Source: Gerris lacustris (taxonomy: Eukaryota > Arthropoda > Insecta > Hemiptera > Gerridae). From it: a DNA stretch of 64,000 bases. Below are positions 1 to 14,803 of the stretch, piece by piece. The stretch is from the NCBI GenBank assembly GCA_951217055.1, contig OX578281.1, forward strand, positions 26,881,101 through 26,945,100. The letters are read 5' to 3'. The notes beneath the pieces were generated by a model. It saw only the letters and a program-made list of their open reading frames with translations. It ran no database searches and had not been told where the DNA came from. The position numbers and the translations under genes are program-made. Every line of letters starts with the position of its first letter. Position 1 is the stretch's first letter.

Positions 1-447
1 TAAACCGTCATGTCATTTCTGTCACTTCTATCAACATAAAATTTACTTAAGTATACTTTTTTTTGTCCTAATTTGTTTCAATTTTTAGTCAATTTTATTA
101 ATAATAACATGTAATATTTGAGAGCACGGCAGTGCACAAGGCTTGAACTAATGCATACTAATGTCCCACCTTCCAGGTAATCTTATAGCACAAATGTAAT
201 CTCAGCTTCTGGACCTGTTTCTTTACCAATGTTAATCAAGCTATAGGAACTACAAACATTCCAATCTAGAAATCTAAGGGTGAAATTTTAACACTGTTAT
301 AGAACAAACTAACTTTATATTTTCAGCTTGTCTTCCTCGACCAAACTTTACAACAGAGCCACATTACAAAATTTAGTTTAGTAAAACACATAAACAAACG
401 TAAACTTAAAAAAAATCACAGGGAAGTACTTGCGTCCAAGTACTTTT

Positions 448-1285
448 TAGGGTTTTGTAGATGATTAAGCATACCTGTTATGTAATTATGATTTTTTTTC
501 TTCGATCCTAAGGGTCCGGGGTTCGATCCCCCGTGAGGTCACAATATTTTTTATAGGTAATAACGACAAGATAAATTACATTTTTTAGGAAATTTTCATC
601 GCCCAACCATACGGTGTAACCATGAATTATTTCAAAATTTTAAGACCAGCCATTATATAAAATTTGGGGGGGGATTTTTTTGGGGGTATATTTTGACTTA
701 AAAATTTAAAAAAGCAAATATATATTTGTATCCTACTCTTCAGCAGCTTTCATTTGATACCCAACTCTAAATTTTTAAAAAATAAAATTTTGGGCGCACT
801 CCAAATTTTCGCGCACAAAATTGGTAATTTTTAAAACCTGGGAATGAACTCCCGGAAATATCATCGCCTCACTATAAGGTATTAGTATGAATTATTTCGA
901 AATTTTAGCACCAGCCGATCTATAGTGGTTGGGGGGGGGGAATTTTTTTTGGGTTTATTTTTATTTTTTTCCCCTATAAGGAATGCAAATTTTAAAAAAA
1001 CATATATATATGTGTGTCCTACTCTTCAGCAGCTTTCATTTGATACCCTACTCAAAAATTAAAAAAAAAAAATTGAGTTTACCACATTTTTTCGAATTGC
1101 GCATGCGCAAATCTAATTATGAACTTCTGTATATTTTTCCTGTGGTTGGGTCAAAAAGTTGCACCACTGTTTCAAATTTCAGTACTTTCGCTTAAACGGT
1201 TCGGGCCCTATGAACCAAAGAGCGACGGACGGACGGACACATCACCCTCGGTATAAGGGTTTTGAGAAGTATCTACAAAACCCTA
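448..1285. mobile_element. Non-autonomous DNA transposon with 15 bp TIRs
   Basis: TAGGGTTTTGTAGAT at 448-462 is mirrored exactly by ATCTACAAAACCCTA at 1271-1285. The interior has two diverged copies of a 265-290 bp segment (from about 596 and 861), each carrying TCATCGCC, a G-run and CTTCAGCAGCTTTCATTTGA. No transposase is present. Superfamily is not assigned because no target duplication is clear. Confidence 0.6.
500..541 (+). repeat. tRNA-like B-box fragment (SINE remnant)
   Basis: GGGGTTCGATCCCCC with flanking bases resembles a T-arm and 3' acceptor segment of a tRNA, including the GTTCGATCC B box. No A box or cloverleaf precedes it, so it is a tRNA-derived SINE piece inside the 448-1285 element and not a tRNA gene. 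Confidence 0.45.
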
Positions 1286-1588
1286 ATAATTCACCATTGT
1301 ATTAAAGATGGTTTACTAGCAAACCAACCATAACGGTTCCTATTGTTTTTGTAATGTCTGTATTTAAAGTAGTTATGGTTCACCAAATATCATGGCCATG
1401 GTGGAAGAACTAATTAAGTTTTTCTTTTTTACATTATTGAGTTTTATAAAAATTTGTCATTCATTTTACAGAGATTTGTCTAAAATTAATCTAATTAGAA
1501 TAAACATAGTAAATGGTTTAGAATGGATAAATTATCTCAAAATATGTTGAACTACCAGCTGAAACAAGGAAGAGTACCAGAGAATAAC

Positions 1589-1926
1589 GAGTTTTTAGTG
1601 AAAAAAAATGAGTGATTTAAGTGATTATGACGAAAATGAGGAGAATAATAGGCCTCCCGAAATAATTAATTCGACACAAAATACAACTAATGATTAATGC
1701 CATCTTAATGTCTATTAAGAGAGAAATACGAACTTCATACAGGAAGTTTATTTATTTTTTTTTTTTCTTAATTTATTATTAAAATCCACAATCGTAGATA
1801 AAGTACGGTACGCAACTCGTGCAAAAACTGCATTTGGTTTTACTACCCTTGCTGTCGGTCGTGTGCAAACTCCACACTCGCGTGCAAAATGCTACTTTCC
1901 GCACTAGACGCGTAATGTACTATTAT
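1589..1926 (+). repeat. Dispersed repeat, copy 1 (with 25106-25419)
   Basis: This segment and 25106-25419 align along most of their length, from GAGTTTTTAGTGAAAA to GCACTAGACGCGTAATGTAC. Both contain CCTCCCGAAATAATTAATTC and ACGGTACGCAACTCGTGC. Sequence outside these limits differs. It is likely an internally deleted transposon that includes the short ORF at 1608. Confidence 0.65.
1608..1697 (+). pseudogene. 29-codon acidic open frame, probably the stub of a transposon ORF
   Basis: ATG at 1608 starts a short acidic frame (SDLSDYDENEENN, then PPEIIN) with a TAA stop. A second copy of the surrounding repeat near 25117 keeps the same frame with amino-acid changes (SDLRDYDENEKNN, PPEIIN) but has lost its ATG. 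Conservation of the frame in two diverged copies suggests the N-terminus of a transposon protein whose remainder was deleted. No function can be named. Confidence 0.35.
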
Positions 1927-2411
1927 ATTAAAAAAATAGATTTAAACTTAGTAATACAAGGTAATATTCGTATAATAAAGTTTTATTCAAGTTTTTCTCA
2001 CCAATTCTCTTTAGTATTTCTAAAGGATTTATAAATAAATAAATTAGATAATAAATACATGATAATATAGTTTGTCATAAATAATCGGTTCTGTATATGT
2101 GAATATAGTCAAGGATATTATGTGTTGTGTAGTATTAACAATAATATATATTATTAATGTTAGTATTGTCAATATACGGTGTGCAGCATTGCAGTAGTTC
2201 GACACTGGCAGTAGTGTGCAATATGTTACCTGCAAATTAGTGGTTTCCTAGTTCCAACTTTAACTACTCTGCTATTAATATATAATTGTCTTGTCCTATA
2301 TTAATTGTGTTGTACGTAAAGGGGGCATTACATGGTGCTACTTGTTGTTCAACCAAGTTGAACAACTTAACAATAAACTAAACATAGATTGGAAAACATT
2401 AGTTTAAATAT
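1927..2411. other. No gene seen
   Basis: AT-rich sequence with frequent stops in all frames. A short stretch near 2320-2360 (GGGGGCATTACATGGTG) could be a transposon end, but no partner was found. Confidence 0.5.
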
Positions 2412-2640
2412 ATGGGGGGGGGGGGGTCTCCGTATCTCGGATATGATAGTCTGGGTTCTCCTGTAGCTGCTTACGTTATTTAGTGACTAAGTCGTTGTGA
2501 ATTCCAATTATAAGATACATACAGCTGATAGAGTGACGACACACTAACCCAAAGTCATCCATTACACATATTGTTGATATCTTTGGCAGGTCTAGGGGCT
2601 GCTGCGCCACAGTTTCATCAAAGGACACTATTGGCCAAGA
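2412..2640 (+). repeat. Diverged copy related to the 177 bp tandem unit
   Basis: ACAGCTGATAGAGTGACGACACACTAACCC, read in pieces, parallels the 17.0-17.7 kb unit (ACAGCTGATGGAG, ACACACTAACCCC, TCATCCATT) and ends GGGGCTGCTGCGCCACAG like the last tandem copy. So that unit is a dispersed element. A run of 12 G precedes it. Confidence 0.5.
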
Positions 2641-3329
2641 AAAATATACTAATATAATAAAAAAAAATATAATAATATAATAATAATAATATATATAAAT
2701 ATAATATATCAATCATAAATATAAATATAGATCTACAAATCTTAAGACCTATAAAAACTAATGTTGGTATCAAAGTTGTTAAACTCGCCCATAAACAGCC
2801 TACATGTTTGTAAAAGATATAAATTTGGCCAACAATCTACGGCATTTAGATTTTATAGAAAAAGTCGGAATACTAGACGAGATAAGTTGTAAAACAAATT
2901 GCTCCGTGTACGGGCTCCTAAATTATTCCTAAATTTTGTCAACATAGTAATCCATTTCCTTACAATAAAAGTTCAACATTCTCGAACTCAAGATAATAAT
3001 AATATTTTACGTTTAATTCCAAAACTAGATTTAGTTCTTAAATTTCAAACAAAATCAATTAAACAAATAAGCAAAGTTATATACTTATATAAGGCGCAAC
3101 GAACACTAAGAAAACTCTTTGATGCATACGAGCACGTTGAGGAAACTTATTTCAGTCAGTTTCATGATAAACAAATAGAATATGAATAATTGCAGAAACA
3201 CAGAGCACACTAACCAACCACTAATGCTGCTGAAGATAAAGTTGTGTGCAACTGATATTATGGATTTCAGGATTCTGTTTTTATTGGTGGCAAGAAAGTT
3301 GGAACTTAAGAAGTGATTTTCACATATTG

Positions 3330-3925
3330 CTTTCATGAGGTTAGATGGTAACGGAAGCTATAAGATCTTTCTGAAGAACGAACATTTTATTGTCTCCGAT
3401 TTCAATAATTCTAAGACAGTAATCCGTTTCAGACATCAGGAAAATTTTTGGTTCCATGTCTGTCTGTCGGTTTGTCCTCAGTTTTTGCGAACCAACATTA
3501 TACCTTATTCCTCCGATAGTAATTAAATATGGATGGTAGTTTATTATTAGCCCATTGTTGGTCACATGTAAGTTCCAACCTTCTGCGCCTATTTGTTGCC
3601 CTTCCACATACATTTACAACGACAAACAATACATTTACAAACATACATTTATTTATACCTATATCTTCAAAATTACTTATCTGTTTATTATGAAATTTGG
3701 GTGGTTTGGGTTTGTGGAAAGTATCTCGTAGATAGACCTAGATTAATTACAACTGTCGCGCTCTATAAATTTTACCTAATTAATACTTTAATTCATGTAA
3801 AGAATCAAAACAATTTTGACAGATTCATTAAACAGGGGAAAACTAAAATATGTTGTATAAACATAAAATCATTAATTTATACAAAATAGGACGCGAGGAA
3901 GCTGTGTGCCACACTAATTGACAAA
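3330..3925 (+). repeat. Family 1 dispersed repeat, long (B) form
   Basis: It begins with a degenerate 5' hairpin (GGTAACGGAAGC) and runs through TCCGATTTCAATAATTC, TGTCTGTCTGTC, ACATTTATTTATACCTATAT and CTGTCGCGCTCTATAAATTT. It ends GACGCGAGGAAGCTGTGTGC then CACACTAATTG. The same order recurs at 9268, 39703, 40195 (reverse) and 54570 (reverse). No coding capacity. Transposon class unknown. Confidence 0.7.
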
Positions 3926-4443
3926 CTAATTAGTGTGTTTATAAATTTGTTAATAGTGGTTGTCAAACAAGTGAGGGATTTAAAAGAAGTTAAATCATTA
4001 AGATTTTTTGAATTTGCATACACTAAATATGGAAATTAGTTTTGAAGCACATGAGTTCGGTTACAAAAACATTATAATTTTTATTACTCTAATTGTCAAT
4101 AAAAACAGAACAAGGAATAATAAATATTTAATCAAACAAAATGTAAAAAATATATAACACCTTAATAACACTATAAAATTGCTTAAAGCACGAAAGTAAT
4201 CAATTATTCGAGCAAGAATTAATTCATACGAGAACCTATGACAAGAAACAGCAATAGAGCCGAGTCGTAATTACAATGTCATAGAACGCTAATCTGACGC
4301 TTAACAGTGCTCCCGACGCTTTACCATTAACCTGTGGCCATCTGTGATGCTTGATAACCAACTAAGATGGCCTTACCAACTGCGGCAGAAGCCCCCTTTT
4401 GCATATTAATTACAAATACACACACACACATATTATATATATA

Positions 4444-4444
<1 letters not shown>
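3926..4444. other. No gene seen
   Basis: AT-rich spacer with no recognisable repeat boundary, ending in a short CA run before the (TA)n tract. Confidence 0.5.

Positions 4445-4503
<59 letters not shown>
4445..4503. repeat. (TA)n microsatellite, about 59 bp
   Basis: Perfect TA dinucleotide run. A further short TA run lies at 4546-4561. Confidence 0.95.
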
Positions 4504-4505
<2 letters not shown>

Positions 4506-4683
4506 CAAATAAATTGAAATGTGAAATTCCAAAATCCATTTATTTATATATATATATATATCCCTTTTAATGAATTCAGGGAAATAAATTGCCATATTCC
4601 ACTTTCAAATGGCAATCATTAATTAAATGTAATATTTCTTTAATAATAAAGGTCAACAAAGACGTTTAAACCTGATTTCAATT

Positions 4684-4955
4684 TAAATTTAATTATTAAT
4701 TGTTTGAAAATGCTTTTTACAATAGGATTAATACAAACATATAGTATACCGAATAAATATAGATTAAAGACAAATTTCTTGAAACTGACTCTTAAAAAAA
4801 ATACGTGTGGTGTTGTGGGACACCTGTTAGGAGCGAAGTTCCTTACGCTTTATATTAAATAAAAAAAAGAAAAATTGCACTGCTAAATATACGATGCTAA
4901 CCACTTATAACATGGAGGAGTTAAAAAAGAGACAAAATTAAAAGTTACCAACTAT
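4684..4955 (+). repeat. Direct repeat, copy 1 (with 6011-6297)
   Basis: The block from ATTAATTGTTTGAAAATGC to AAAATTAAAAGTTACC recurs at 6011-6297 with few changes. It includes GTGTTGTGGGACACC and GGAGCGAAGTTCCTTACGC. The two blocks lie 1.3 kb apart around the palindrome at 5614. Confidence 0.75.
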
Positions 4956-5214
4956 TTGTACTTAGCAGAGTTAGGGCAAAATTAAAGAAAAGCACTTTTT
5001 TTATCATTGAAGCGAGAGTCTAGCAATAAATATGTAGGTATTGTGCATTGAGAAAAAGTTAATCATGATGAGGTGATAGTTAAAGAGGATGGTTGTAGCG
5101 AGGGAACCGGAATTTACCCTCAGATCCCCCGGCCAGACTCCATTTAAAATAGTATAATATATATTGTTACTTCACTACTCAAAAGCTTCTGCTTGTATAA
5201 GCTTGAATATTTTT

Positions 5215-5570
5215 GTGCCTTTTTTTTTGTACTTTAGACAACGTGTATCAAGTTTTATTAAAATCGTTACGTTAGAACGTAGATATCGGTAAAAACTTTT
5301 TTCCCCAATTTTAAACGTGTAGGTCCACTTTAATGTTTTTAGCCGTCGGTGAAGGTATTACTAAAACAAATTATATATAAAAGTGATTATCTCATTGAAT
5401 AGATGAAGTTAGAACTTTTTCCCGTCCCGTGAAAAATTCCAATTTTACATTTTTAAGCTTACGTTTACGTGAGCGTTGCGCGCGAACGCTTGGGCGGACA
5501 AGGTTGTCCAACGAATTCATCTTGAGAATTTGTAAAATGAACATGTAGTCTGAAAACCCCGAACAGAACT
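5215..5570 (-). repeat. Family 1 (A form) fragment, reverse
   Basis: The reverse complement matches the 3' half of the A form seen at 19375 and 43673, including the GTCCAACGAA, CGTTTACGTGAGCGTTGCG and ATCTCATTGAATAGATGAAG segments. Both termini are missing. Confidence 0.55.
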
Positions 5571-5613
5571 TTCTGGTATACCATACTCACACTGAATTTT
5601 AAAGACACAGTGG

Positions 5614-5786
5614 TAGTCAACATTTAAGAACTTTCCAATTTAAAGAAGCCAACCACCGGACAGCATGACTAATAATATACATAAAGAGGACTGTACAACT
5701 GTTTGAACAGTCCTCTTTATGTACATTATTAGTCATGCTGTCCGGTGGATGGCTTCTTTAAATTGGAAAGTTCTTAAATGTTGTCT
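5614..5786. repeat. 173 bp near-perfect foldback
   Basis: Two arms of about 80 nt, reading from TCAACATTTAAGAACTTTCC on the left to its mirror on the right, pair with only a few mismatches around a loop of about 12 nt (ACAACTGTTTGA). It is either a foldback MITE or a locus whose transcript would be a long hairpin. Confidence 0.85.
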
Positions 5787-6010
5787 GTACAAAACGCAGA
5801 TTGTACTTGCTATAACTACATAGACAGAGTTTATAACTATATACTCGTAAATACCTGGGATTTGTACAAGATAAGAACCTCAAATGGAAGCAACATATCA
5901 CATAATTTTATTCAATTTTATCCATTCTACATCTAAAAACCATTTAAAAATATTTAGATGTAAATCTATACCTATAAACATGTTTGAAAAAAAACAAAAA
6001 CATGTTTTAA

Positions 6011-6297
6011 TTAATTTAATTATTAATTGTTTGAAAATGCTTTTTACAATAGGATTAATACAAATATATAGTATACCGAATAAATATAGGTCAAAGACAA
6101 ATTTCTTGATTAAATAATTTACGTTACTTGAAACTGACTCTTAAAAAAAATACGTGTGGTGTTGTGGGACACCCGTTAGGAGCGAAGTTCCTTACGCTTT
6201 TTATTAAATAAAAAAATATAAAATCACACCGCTAAATATGCTAACCACTTATATATGGAGGAGTTAGAAAAGAGACAAAATTAAAAGTTACTAACTA
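6011..6297 (+). repeat. Direct repeat, copy 2 (with 4684-4955)
   Basis: Same order as copy 1 with an 18 bp insertion near 6105-6122 (TAAATAATTTACGTTACT region). The pair could be two insertions of one element, or long terminal direct repeats of a degenerate retroelement. No primer-binding site or polyprotein is visible between them. Confidence 0.7.
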
Positions 6298-6499
6298 AAA
6301 AAAAAAAAAATTAAAAATGTTTGGATACTTTTTCATATCCTTATAGGCAAAACTGGCTAAACAAAATGTATGCAATATAATATACACATATATATATAGC
6401 AATTATATGTATATTTTAAAAAATGTTTTAAACTGTTTCATAAAAATCGTGGTCATTGATTTTATACATTCCTCTGGAGCGTACGCTAATGGTTTGTAA

Positions 6500-6560
6500 A
6501 AGCATAAAATCATTTAAGTATGTTATAGAACGCGAGGAAGCTAAGTGCAATAACAATCGG
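6500..6560 (+). repeat. Family 1 3'-end fragment
   Basis: GAACGCGAGGAAGCTAAGTGC matches, in two pieces, the terminal block of the family. The upstream ATAAAATCATTTAAGTA resembles the A-rich stretch before that terminus at 3870. Confidence 0.45.
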
Positions 6561-6700
6561 TAAACCTTTTCAATAATATTATAATCGTTGGATACATTTT
6601 TTCAGGGTATTTGTGGGGCATCCCTACCAAATTTAGAGTTAAAATTTATTGGAGTTCTAGGTCTTCCGGTGGTGATCGCGTCTTAGTGGATGATACTTCC

Positions 6701-6734
6701 GACGTTTCGCCTCTTATGCTAGAGGCATCTTCAG
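6701..6734 (-). ncRNA. Hammerhead-like core, locus 1, left copy
   Basis: Read on the minus strand it has CTGAAGA, then a 6 bp stem II (GCCTCT/AGAGGC), then GAAACGTC. The core consensus CUGANGA...GAAA...UH is met. Stem III can only form as the self-complementary ACGT, which implies a dimer. Flanking CC/GG allow a weak stem I. Activity untested. Confidence 0.45.
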
Positions 6735-6865
6735 GGTAGAGCATGTTGTACTAACGATAGAAAACGTGAACTGTAGGAGATGTTGTTTCTATCGTTAGTA
6801 AAACACGTTGTTACTATTCGTTAGTACAACACGTTGTTTCTATCGTTAGTACAACATAATCTACC

Positions 6866-6899
6866 CTGAAGATGCCTCAAGCATAAGAGGCGAAACGTC
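6866..6899 (+). ncRNA. Hammerhead-like core, locus 1, right copy
   Basis: CTGAAGA, stem II GCCTC/GAGGC with an 8 nt loop, GAAACGTC. It is the mirror of the left copy. Same ACGT palindrome at the stem III position and C as the nucleotide expected at the cleavage site. Confidence 0.45.
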
Positions 6900-7327
6900 G
6901 GAAGTATCATCCACTAAGACGAGGTCACCACCGGAAGACCTAGAAAACTCCATTATGAAACTTACCGCGGAAGCCTACGCACCATTAAAATTTATTTCTC
7001 GATTTGGGCCCAGCATATGATTTTTAGTTTTAGTATAGTACATCTACGCCAAATTTCATTTAAATCTGTTCTGCCTAATGACAGACAACATTTGAAGAAA
7101 ACCAAAACTTTTTTTTTACGATATTTGCTGTGTTAGTCTTTCAGGGTATTAAACAAAATAAAAAGCTATTCCATTTGCTTTGCCATCATAATACATACGT
7201 TCTTTAATAGTATATTTTTATATCAAATTTTGCGTAATTAGAAAGTAAAAAAAAAATAATTTGAATAAATCTTTAATGAACAATGCTCATTAATTCAATT
7301 ACTCGTATATACACTACCAATGTATAT

Positions 7328-8815
<1,488 letters not shown>

Positions 8816-9067
8816 GTGAAACAAAAGGGAATGCTTAATCAATTTGGGAGTTGGTTGAAATATTTATCAGGTGAGCTGGGTGCTGGGTGCGTGGGCACTA
8901 TGCTAGGTGACCTCCCCCTCCTCCATCTCTCCTGTATTATCAATATTGATAAAGGCCCCGCTGTGTTTACAGCTGACGTATACTCAAGCGATATCGCATC
9001 TTTTAACTACTTGACGTTGTCAGGACTACAAGCGACAATTTGTAAAATTATTTCACAGGCAAAAAAG
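8816..9067 (+). CDS. Exon-like open segment, function unknown
   Basis: A run of exactly 84 codons is open between a possible acceptor (TTTTAG, ending 8815) and a possible donor (GTAAAT at 9068). The peptide has a G-rich hydrophobic start (GELGAGCVGTMLGD) and a mixed remainder ending KIISQAKK. Composition is more protein-like than nearby frames. No family is recognised, no partner exon is visible, and the acceptor pyrimidine tract is weak. It could be a lone exon of an unseen gene, a transposon exon or chance. Confidence 0.2.
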
Positions 9068-9267
9068 GTAAATAACATTTAAAAGATGAGTTACATACAA
9101 AAAGATCATCGTAAATTACCTAAATTGTGTACCAATAATAAACCCTCCTACCTTTAATACAGAGAAATATCAATAGTGAAAAAATGCCTAATTGTTTTGA
9201 TTTGTTTCACTTTATTTTATTATTATTTTTGTTTTGTGTGCGTGTGTATGTCGTATGTATGTGTTTA

Positions 9268-9750
9268 AGCTTCCGAGCTTACCGAAAGTAACGGAAGCTA
9301 TGCGATTCTTCTGAAGAACGAACATGTTTTATGTCACCGATTTGAAACATTCCAAGAGAGCAATCAGGGAATATTTTTGGTTTCGTGACTGTTGCTCAAG
9401 TTTTGCGTTTTTAAGTTTCATCCTACTGCGCCCATTTGTTTTTCTTCCAAATGTGCAAAAACATACAATTTTTACACCTATATATTCAAAATTATTCACC
9501 TGATTTTTATGAAATTTGCATGGTTTGTCGAAAGTAGCCCTCACATAGCCCCAGATTTATTTCAATTATCTGCGCTCTTTAAATTTAGCTAAATTGTTAC
9601 TTTAATTCATGAAAAAAAAAAATCATAATTTTGACAGATTTAAAAAACGGGAGGAAATGAAATAAATTTGACAATAACAAATTGTAAAAGTAAAAATAAT
9701 GTATACGAAATGGGAAACGAGGAAGCTGTGTGACATACTTATTGGCAAAC
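9268..9750 (+). repeat. Family 1, B form, complete with internal deletion
   Basis: Both ends are present: AGCTTCCGAGCTTACCGAAA at 9267 and GAGGAAGCTGTGTGACATAC at 9719. The middle lacks part of the TGTCTGTC section but keeps the block AATTATCTGCGCTCTTTAAA. Not coding. Confidence 0.7.
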
Positions 9751-9888
9751 AATGTTTTTATTTGCAATTCTTCATTTAGTTATCTATTGGTTTTGAGATT
9801 ATTATAAGGATAACCTGCTTCTAATCACTGCAAAGTACATGGCTGTCTTTAGAAAAGTTTGGTTATACCGATATAAATAAAGTACTAA

Positions 9889-10303
9889 AGCCCCGTTTCC
9901 ATTCTAACAAGTTGGAGGCACATGTTGCGCAAATATCCCCGGCACATGTTGCGGGACAAGTGTATTTGGAAACAGTTCCGCAACATGTGCCATAACACAA
10001 CACTGAAAATACCTCAACCACAAACAAGAGAGCACGTGTAGGTAGGGAGCAAGGTTTAGTCATGGTTTGGGCAGCGAGTATAGACTGCACCGCGCGTGCG
10101 CCTTTCCCCGGGATATGTTGCAAAGTGTTTCCATTGCCCGTGGCATAGGTTCGGCACAAGTTGTGTCCCACAGTCGCTTGGCACATTTTTGTCCCCGGCA
10201 CATGTCCCGCAACATGTCGCAGACTATTTCCATTTCAACAAAATCCTGAAACTTGTGCCGGCAACATGTTGCGGGACAAATTTGTTGTAATGGAAACGGG
10301 GCT
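9889..10303. mobile_element. Harbinger-like MITE, 415 bp, TAA target duplication
   Basis: TIRs AGCCCCGTTTCCATT and AATGGAAACGGGGCT are perfect and are flanked by TAA at 9886-9888 and 10304-10306. A 3 bp TWA duplication and this GC-rich TIR style fit PIF/Harbinger. The interior is CpG-richer than its surroundings and repeats the word GCAACATGT or its mirror many times. No ORF. Confidence 0.75.
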
Positions 10304-10327
10304 TAAGTGAACGCTAATAGTTATTTA

Positions 10328-10517
10328 TGCACCTAGGGAGTAAAGTAAGTCATTATTCCCTGAGCGAATAGGTTGGTTCTTGAGGCGAAGCCGAAGAAAC
10401 CATAATCCCTAAATCCTGAGGCGAAGCCGAGGGAATAACAAATAATTATCTTCCTTTGCTGCGCCTAGGGAGCTAATTATCGCAAGGGGAATTATAGCAC
10501 TTTACTCCCGAGGTACA
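10328..10517. mobile_element. Short MITE with about 18 bp TIRs
   Basis: TGCACCTAGGGAGTAAAG on the left faces CTTTACTCCCGAGGTACA on the right. The interior has two GAGGCGAAGCCGA words and a CCCTGAGCG-type palindrome. It sits 24 bp from the Harbinger-like MITE. Superfamily unassigned. Confidence 0.6.
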
Positions 10518-13540
<3,023 letters not shown>

Positions 13541-13985
13541 AATTAGTGTGCAAATAGCTTCCTCGCGCCTGTAATTAGACAAATTAAAGGTCAAATGAGG
13601 TTTGGATCTGTTTTGATTTTCAGTGGGGGGGGGGGAGGGGGGAGGGGGGTCACACTCAATTATATTCTGTTATTCTCAGAACGTTGAAATTGACATAGGA
13701 CTATTTATAGGTAACTTAAACAAACTATCTAAATTGGATGAATGCTTTTAAGAAAAGGATGATTCTAAAAACAAGTTTGTGCACACGGAAAATATATCAA
13801 TGAGAGGGTTGAAATAATTATAATTATAATTATTGAACAACTTTGACCTATGTACCATCAAAATTTAATAAATTCAGACCAGATATAGTATGCAAAAATG
13901 TCGACACGACATCAGAAATGTCTCCTGCAGGTCTAAAACAGATTTCTGTCCAGGAATTTTTGAAATTAAAAACCAAAAATCGTAA
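13541..13985 (-). repeat. Degenerate family 1 pieces, reverse
   Basis: The mirrored 3' end lies at 13541-13567 (TAGTGTGCAAATAGCTTCCT) and a mirrored 5' part at 13900-13985 (CAGATTTCTGTCCAGGAATT). The intervening sequence with a G-run at 13625-13650 is not recognisable as family 1. Confidence 0.4.
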
Positions 13986-14017
13986 TCACAATTTTTCCAT
14001 TACATGTAAAATACACT

Positions 14018-14803
14018 GCCAATTAGAGTGGCACATGGCTTCCTCGCGAATTTAATGATTTTTGGCTTTTAAAATCTATTATTGTCTAATTTATTTCATT
14101 TCCCCTTGAAAAAAGCCTGGTCACCTGGTCTTGAGGTCCCTAGGCTCGCTGTGCTATTGAAGAGTTAGGTCAAATAGAGAGGTGGAGGAATCAAGCCATC
14201 TCCTATTTCCCTCGAGTATCTCCCTCCCCACATTCACATTCTCTCCATAACAAAAAAAAAACTATAGGTAAATATTAATTTAAATCAAATCTTTAAAATA
14301 AAATTTAAGCAATCCGTAGTAAGAATACTACCAAAAACTTAAAAATTGAATTTATAGGGAAATAATTTTAGCAATCTTTAACACGTTATAGCGGTGTCGC
14401 TGGTAGTTTTACTAAAAAGAAAAAAAAATGAAAAAGTTGTTAGTCTCATTAAATAGACCAAATTAGAATTATTTCCCGTCCTAAAATTTCAATTTTAAAT
14501 TTAAAGTTCACGATTACGTGAGAGTTGCGCACAAACGCTTGGATGGATAACTTTGTCCAACGAACTCGTCCAGGGCATTGGTAAAATGAATACGTCCTCC
14601 AAATTTCATCAAAATCGGTCTACTTTTACTCAAGTTATTCTCACACGTTTCAGGGGGGCGCGCACACACAAACCGACAGACAGACACGAGACCAAAAATG
14701 TTCCCTGATGTTTGAAACAGATTTCTGTCCTGGAATTTTTAAAATCGGAGATATAAAACTTTTTCGTCTTGCTTCCGTTACCTTCGGTAAGCTCGGAAGC
14801 AAA
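14018..14803 (-). repeat. Family 1, A form, complete reverse copy with insertion
   Basis: The mirrored 3' end (TGGCACATGGCTTCCTCGCG) is at 14028 and the mirrored 5' hairpin (GCTTCCGTTACCTTCGGTAA, GCTCGGAAGC) ends at 14803. About 270 bp near 14060-14330 are not found in other A copies and may be an insertion. Confidence 0.65.

Larger units (their letters stand above)
6650..6966. mobile_element. Inverted-pair element with two hammerhead-like cores (locus 1)
   Basis: Arms of about 90 nt mirror each other (GGAGTTCTAGGTCTTCCGGT on the left). Each arm holds CTGAAGA, a GCCTC/GAGGC hairpin and GAAACGTC: plus strand 6866-6899, minus strand 6734-6701. Between them lie tandem copies of GTTGTTTCTATCGTTAGTAC. 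Downstream of the right core CCGCGGAAGCCTACGCACC is shared with the 16.1 kb and 36.6 kb loci. This resembles terminal sequence of Penelope-like elements, which are known to carry hammerhead motifs. No ORF is present. Confidence 0.6.

Noticed and set aside
500..541. tRNA gene
   Set aside because: Only a T-arm-like segment is present. No A box, D-arm or anticodon stem.
4684..6297. LTR retrotransposon
   Set aside because: The direct repeats lack confirmed TG...CA ends, primer-binding site, polypurine tract and any gag or pol motif.
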